The notes under the pieces: model-generated
What the model was told of the DNA's origin: nothing
The model's input: only the letters and a program-made list of their open reading frames with translations
The model's database searches: none
Part shown: piece by piece, positions 5,278-6,624 of the stretch
Layout: every line of letters starts with the position of its first letter
How positions within the stretch are numbered: the first letter of the stretch is position 1
Program-made: the position numbers and the translations under genes
From: an uncultured Flavobacteriia bacterium
GTDB lineage: Bacteria > Bacteroidota > Bacteroidia > Flavobacteriales_D > Crocinitomicaceae
NCBI GenBank assembly: GCA_903887095.1
Contig: CAISOQ010000200.1
Location: 1 to 6,624, forward strand
Length of the DNA stretch: 6,624 bases
Reading direction: 5' to 3'

Positions 5278-6624
5278 ATGGAAAAAAGTAAAATTCTAGC
5301 AAATACTGCTAGCCTAACAGCAGAGCAACTTTTTGAGGAAATCAAAGCAGGTAATATCACTTTGGAAGCCTTAGTGCAAACAGGGGATTTAAATAGTATT
5401 AAACGAAACAAGATAAATTCCTTACTCAATGAGTTGGAAGCAAAGGAAGAGGCAGATTGGCTTCGTGCTGAGAATGGAGGAGACGAAGCTTCTTATTCAG
5501 CATACCTAGCAAATCATCCTGCTGGAAAACATGTGGCGGAGGCAAGACAAATAATCTCCTTTTTGGAACGGCAAAAGGAAAATTCAAAAATTCAAAAACA
5601 AAAAATACTAAGCGACCTTAGAAATAACCCAAACGCCTATAACTCATCTCAAATTAGTAGTTACCTACACCATACGATTTCAATTGAAGAATTGATGAGT
5701 TGCGGCATACCTCTCTCCGCAATTGACAATTTACAAAATGTTGAAATTCAGCAATTAGAACTTGGCAGGACACCTGAAGCTATTCCCTCTGGATTTACCG
5801 AGGTATACTTTTGGGGAGCACCTGGATCAGGAAAAACCTGTGCTTTGGGGGCCTTATTGCAAGTTGCACAGAAAAAAGGGTTTTTGAATCTAGCTACAGG
5901 ACCCGGTTACCGGTATGCTACCCAGCTTATGAATATCTTTAGTGATGATGGAGCTGCCAACGATTACCTTCCTGGGCCCACCCCATTAGAAAACACCCAA
6001 TATTTACCCTTTACCCTCAAACGTCCCACTGAAAGCGCTGTGCGCTCCGTTTCGTTAATTGAGTTGAGTGGGGAAATTTTCAAATGCTTTTTTGACTTAA
6101 CTGCAGGAGATCCACTTCAATCTCAATCTCACGTAGATACATTCAATACGCTCAATTCATTCCTAAAGAATAGCAATCGGAAAATACATTTTTTCTTTAT
6201 TGACTATAATAGAAACAATAGGCCTGATCATAATGGGATTACCCAAAGCAATTATTTAGCCGCAGCCTCGACTTACTTTAAAAATCATAAAATATTCAAC
6301 AAATCAACTGATGCTATTTTTGTAGTCTTGACAAAAAGTGACTTGATGCGAGATGATTCAGGAAATGAAGTACGAAGAGATCAGTGGGTTGACTATGCAA
6401 AGAATTATTTAAATGAAAATAATTATAGATCCTTTATTAATACACTGAAAGACATTTGCAAGAAAGAAGGAATCAACGGAGGAAAACTCACCGTGGAGCC
6501 TTTCTCTTTAGGCAAGGTATATTTCCAACAGATTTGTGATTTTAATGGAAGTTCAGCATCAAATCTTGTGGAAATCTTAATGGAAAGAGTACCCGGCAAT
6601 AGAACTAGCATTTTTGATGTCTTC
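5278..6624 (+). CDS. TRAFAC-like GTPase with helical N-terminal region, 3'-truncated by window edge
   Basis: ATG at 5278; the frame stays open through 449 codons to the right edge, so the C-terminus is missing. Residues 1-160 are helical. Two segments share the pattern x-Ile-[Thr/Ser]-[Leu/Ile]-Glu-x-Leu-x3-Gly (25-36 and 132-143), and between them lies Trp61 followed by SYSAYLANHPAGKHVAEA (72-89), a short helical motif that recurs in Bacteroidota regulatory proteins. The GTPase domain begins near 173: P-loop GAPGSGKT (180-187), followed by Cys-Ala-Leu-Gly; a G3-like Glu-Leu-Ser-Gly-Glu (262-266) with Glu instead of Asp; a strand FFFID (305-309); G4 Thr-Lys-Ser-Asp (352-355) after IFVVL; and a G5-like PFSLGKVYF near 408-416. 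G1 plus G4 favours GTP binding over an AAA or STAND ATPase. It resembles the double-GTPase-type (DO-GTPase) TRAFAC proteins of predicted conflict systems. There is no membrane segment, so it is probably cytoplasmic. It is the last gene visible in the operon; its partner and effector are unknown. Confidence 0.8.
   Translation, partial: MEKSKILANTASLTAEQLFEEIKAGNITLEALVQTGDLNSIKRNKINSLLNELEAKEEADWLRAENGGDEASYSAYLANHPAGKHVAEARQIISFLERQKENSKIQKQKILSDLRNNPNAYNSSQISSYLHHTISIEELMSCGIPLSAIDNLQNVEIQQLELGRTPEAIPSGFTEVYFWGAPGSGKTCALGALLQVAQKKGFLNLATGPGYRYATQLMNIFSDDGAANDYLPGPTPLENTQYLPFTLKRPTESAVRSVSLIELSGEIFKCFFDLTAGDPLQSQSHVDTFNTLNSFLKNSNRKIHFFFIDYNRNNRPDHNGITQSNYLAAASTYFKNHKIFNKSTDAIFVVLTKSDLMRDDSGNEVRRDQWVDYAKNYLNENNYRSFINTLKDICKKEGINGGKLTVEPFSLGKVYFQQICDFNGSSASNLVEILMERVPGNRTSIFDVF

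Noticed and set aside
6034..6046. Hairpin AGCGC-TGT-GCGCT as a terminator or regulatory stem
   Set aside because: It has only a 5-bp stem with no following T-run and sits in the middle of the GTPase domain coding sequence.
5278..6624. AAA or STAND ATPase instead of a GTPase for the last gene
   Set aside because: The P-loop alone would allow it, but the strand followed by Thr-Lys-Ser-Asp is a G4 guanine-recognition motif, and no Walker B Asp-Asp/Asp-Glu or sensor Arg pattern is seen.

Overview
The window is one uninterrupted, co-directional (+ strand) gene block. It holds four genes, the first cut by the left edge and the last by the right edge. Base composition is AT-rich, the intergenic gaps are short and A/T-rich, and no start is preceded by a clear Shine-Dalgarno sequence. 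Together with the style of the proteins (Flg_new/InlB-like repeat, Leu/Trp-rich membrane anchor, Tyr-Leu/Pro-Gly-Lys-His helical motif), this suggests a Bacteroidota genome, perhaps Cytophagales-like. The assignment rests on style, not on a marker gene.

Layout: (1) 1-1788, the C-terminal ~595 residues of a large, mostly helical protein that I read as a SrfC-like ('putative virulence factor') GTPase-family protein; its P-loop lies upstream of the window. (2) 1794-4307, an 837-residue membrane-anchored S8 (subtilisin-like) serine protease with a complete catalytic triad, an unusual N-terminal half and a C-terminal coiled coil. (3) 4329-5255, a 308-residue protein with four predicted membrane segments and a ~165-residue domain predicted outside the cytoplasmic membrane. 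(4) 5278 to the right edge, a TRAFAC-like GTPase with a helical N-terminal region. Gaps between genes are 5, 21 and 22 bases, with no terminator or internal promoter visible, so the four genes very probably form one operon.

Working model (inference): two cytoplasmic GTPase-family proteins are coupled across the inner membrane to a periplasmic protease and a four-pass membrane protein. This looks like an SrfABC-related or GTPase-centred conflict/secretion-like system that has gained a transmembrane protease. SrfC is known only as a poorly characterised family, so the activity of the whole is unknown. No RNA genes, insertion sequences, CRISPR arrays or attachment sites were seen.
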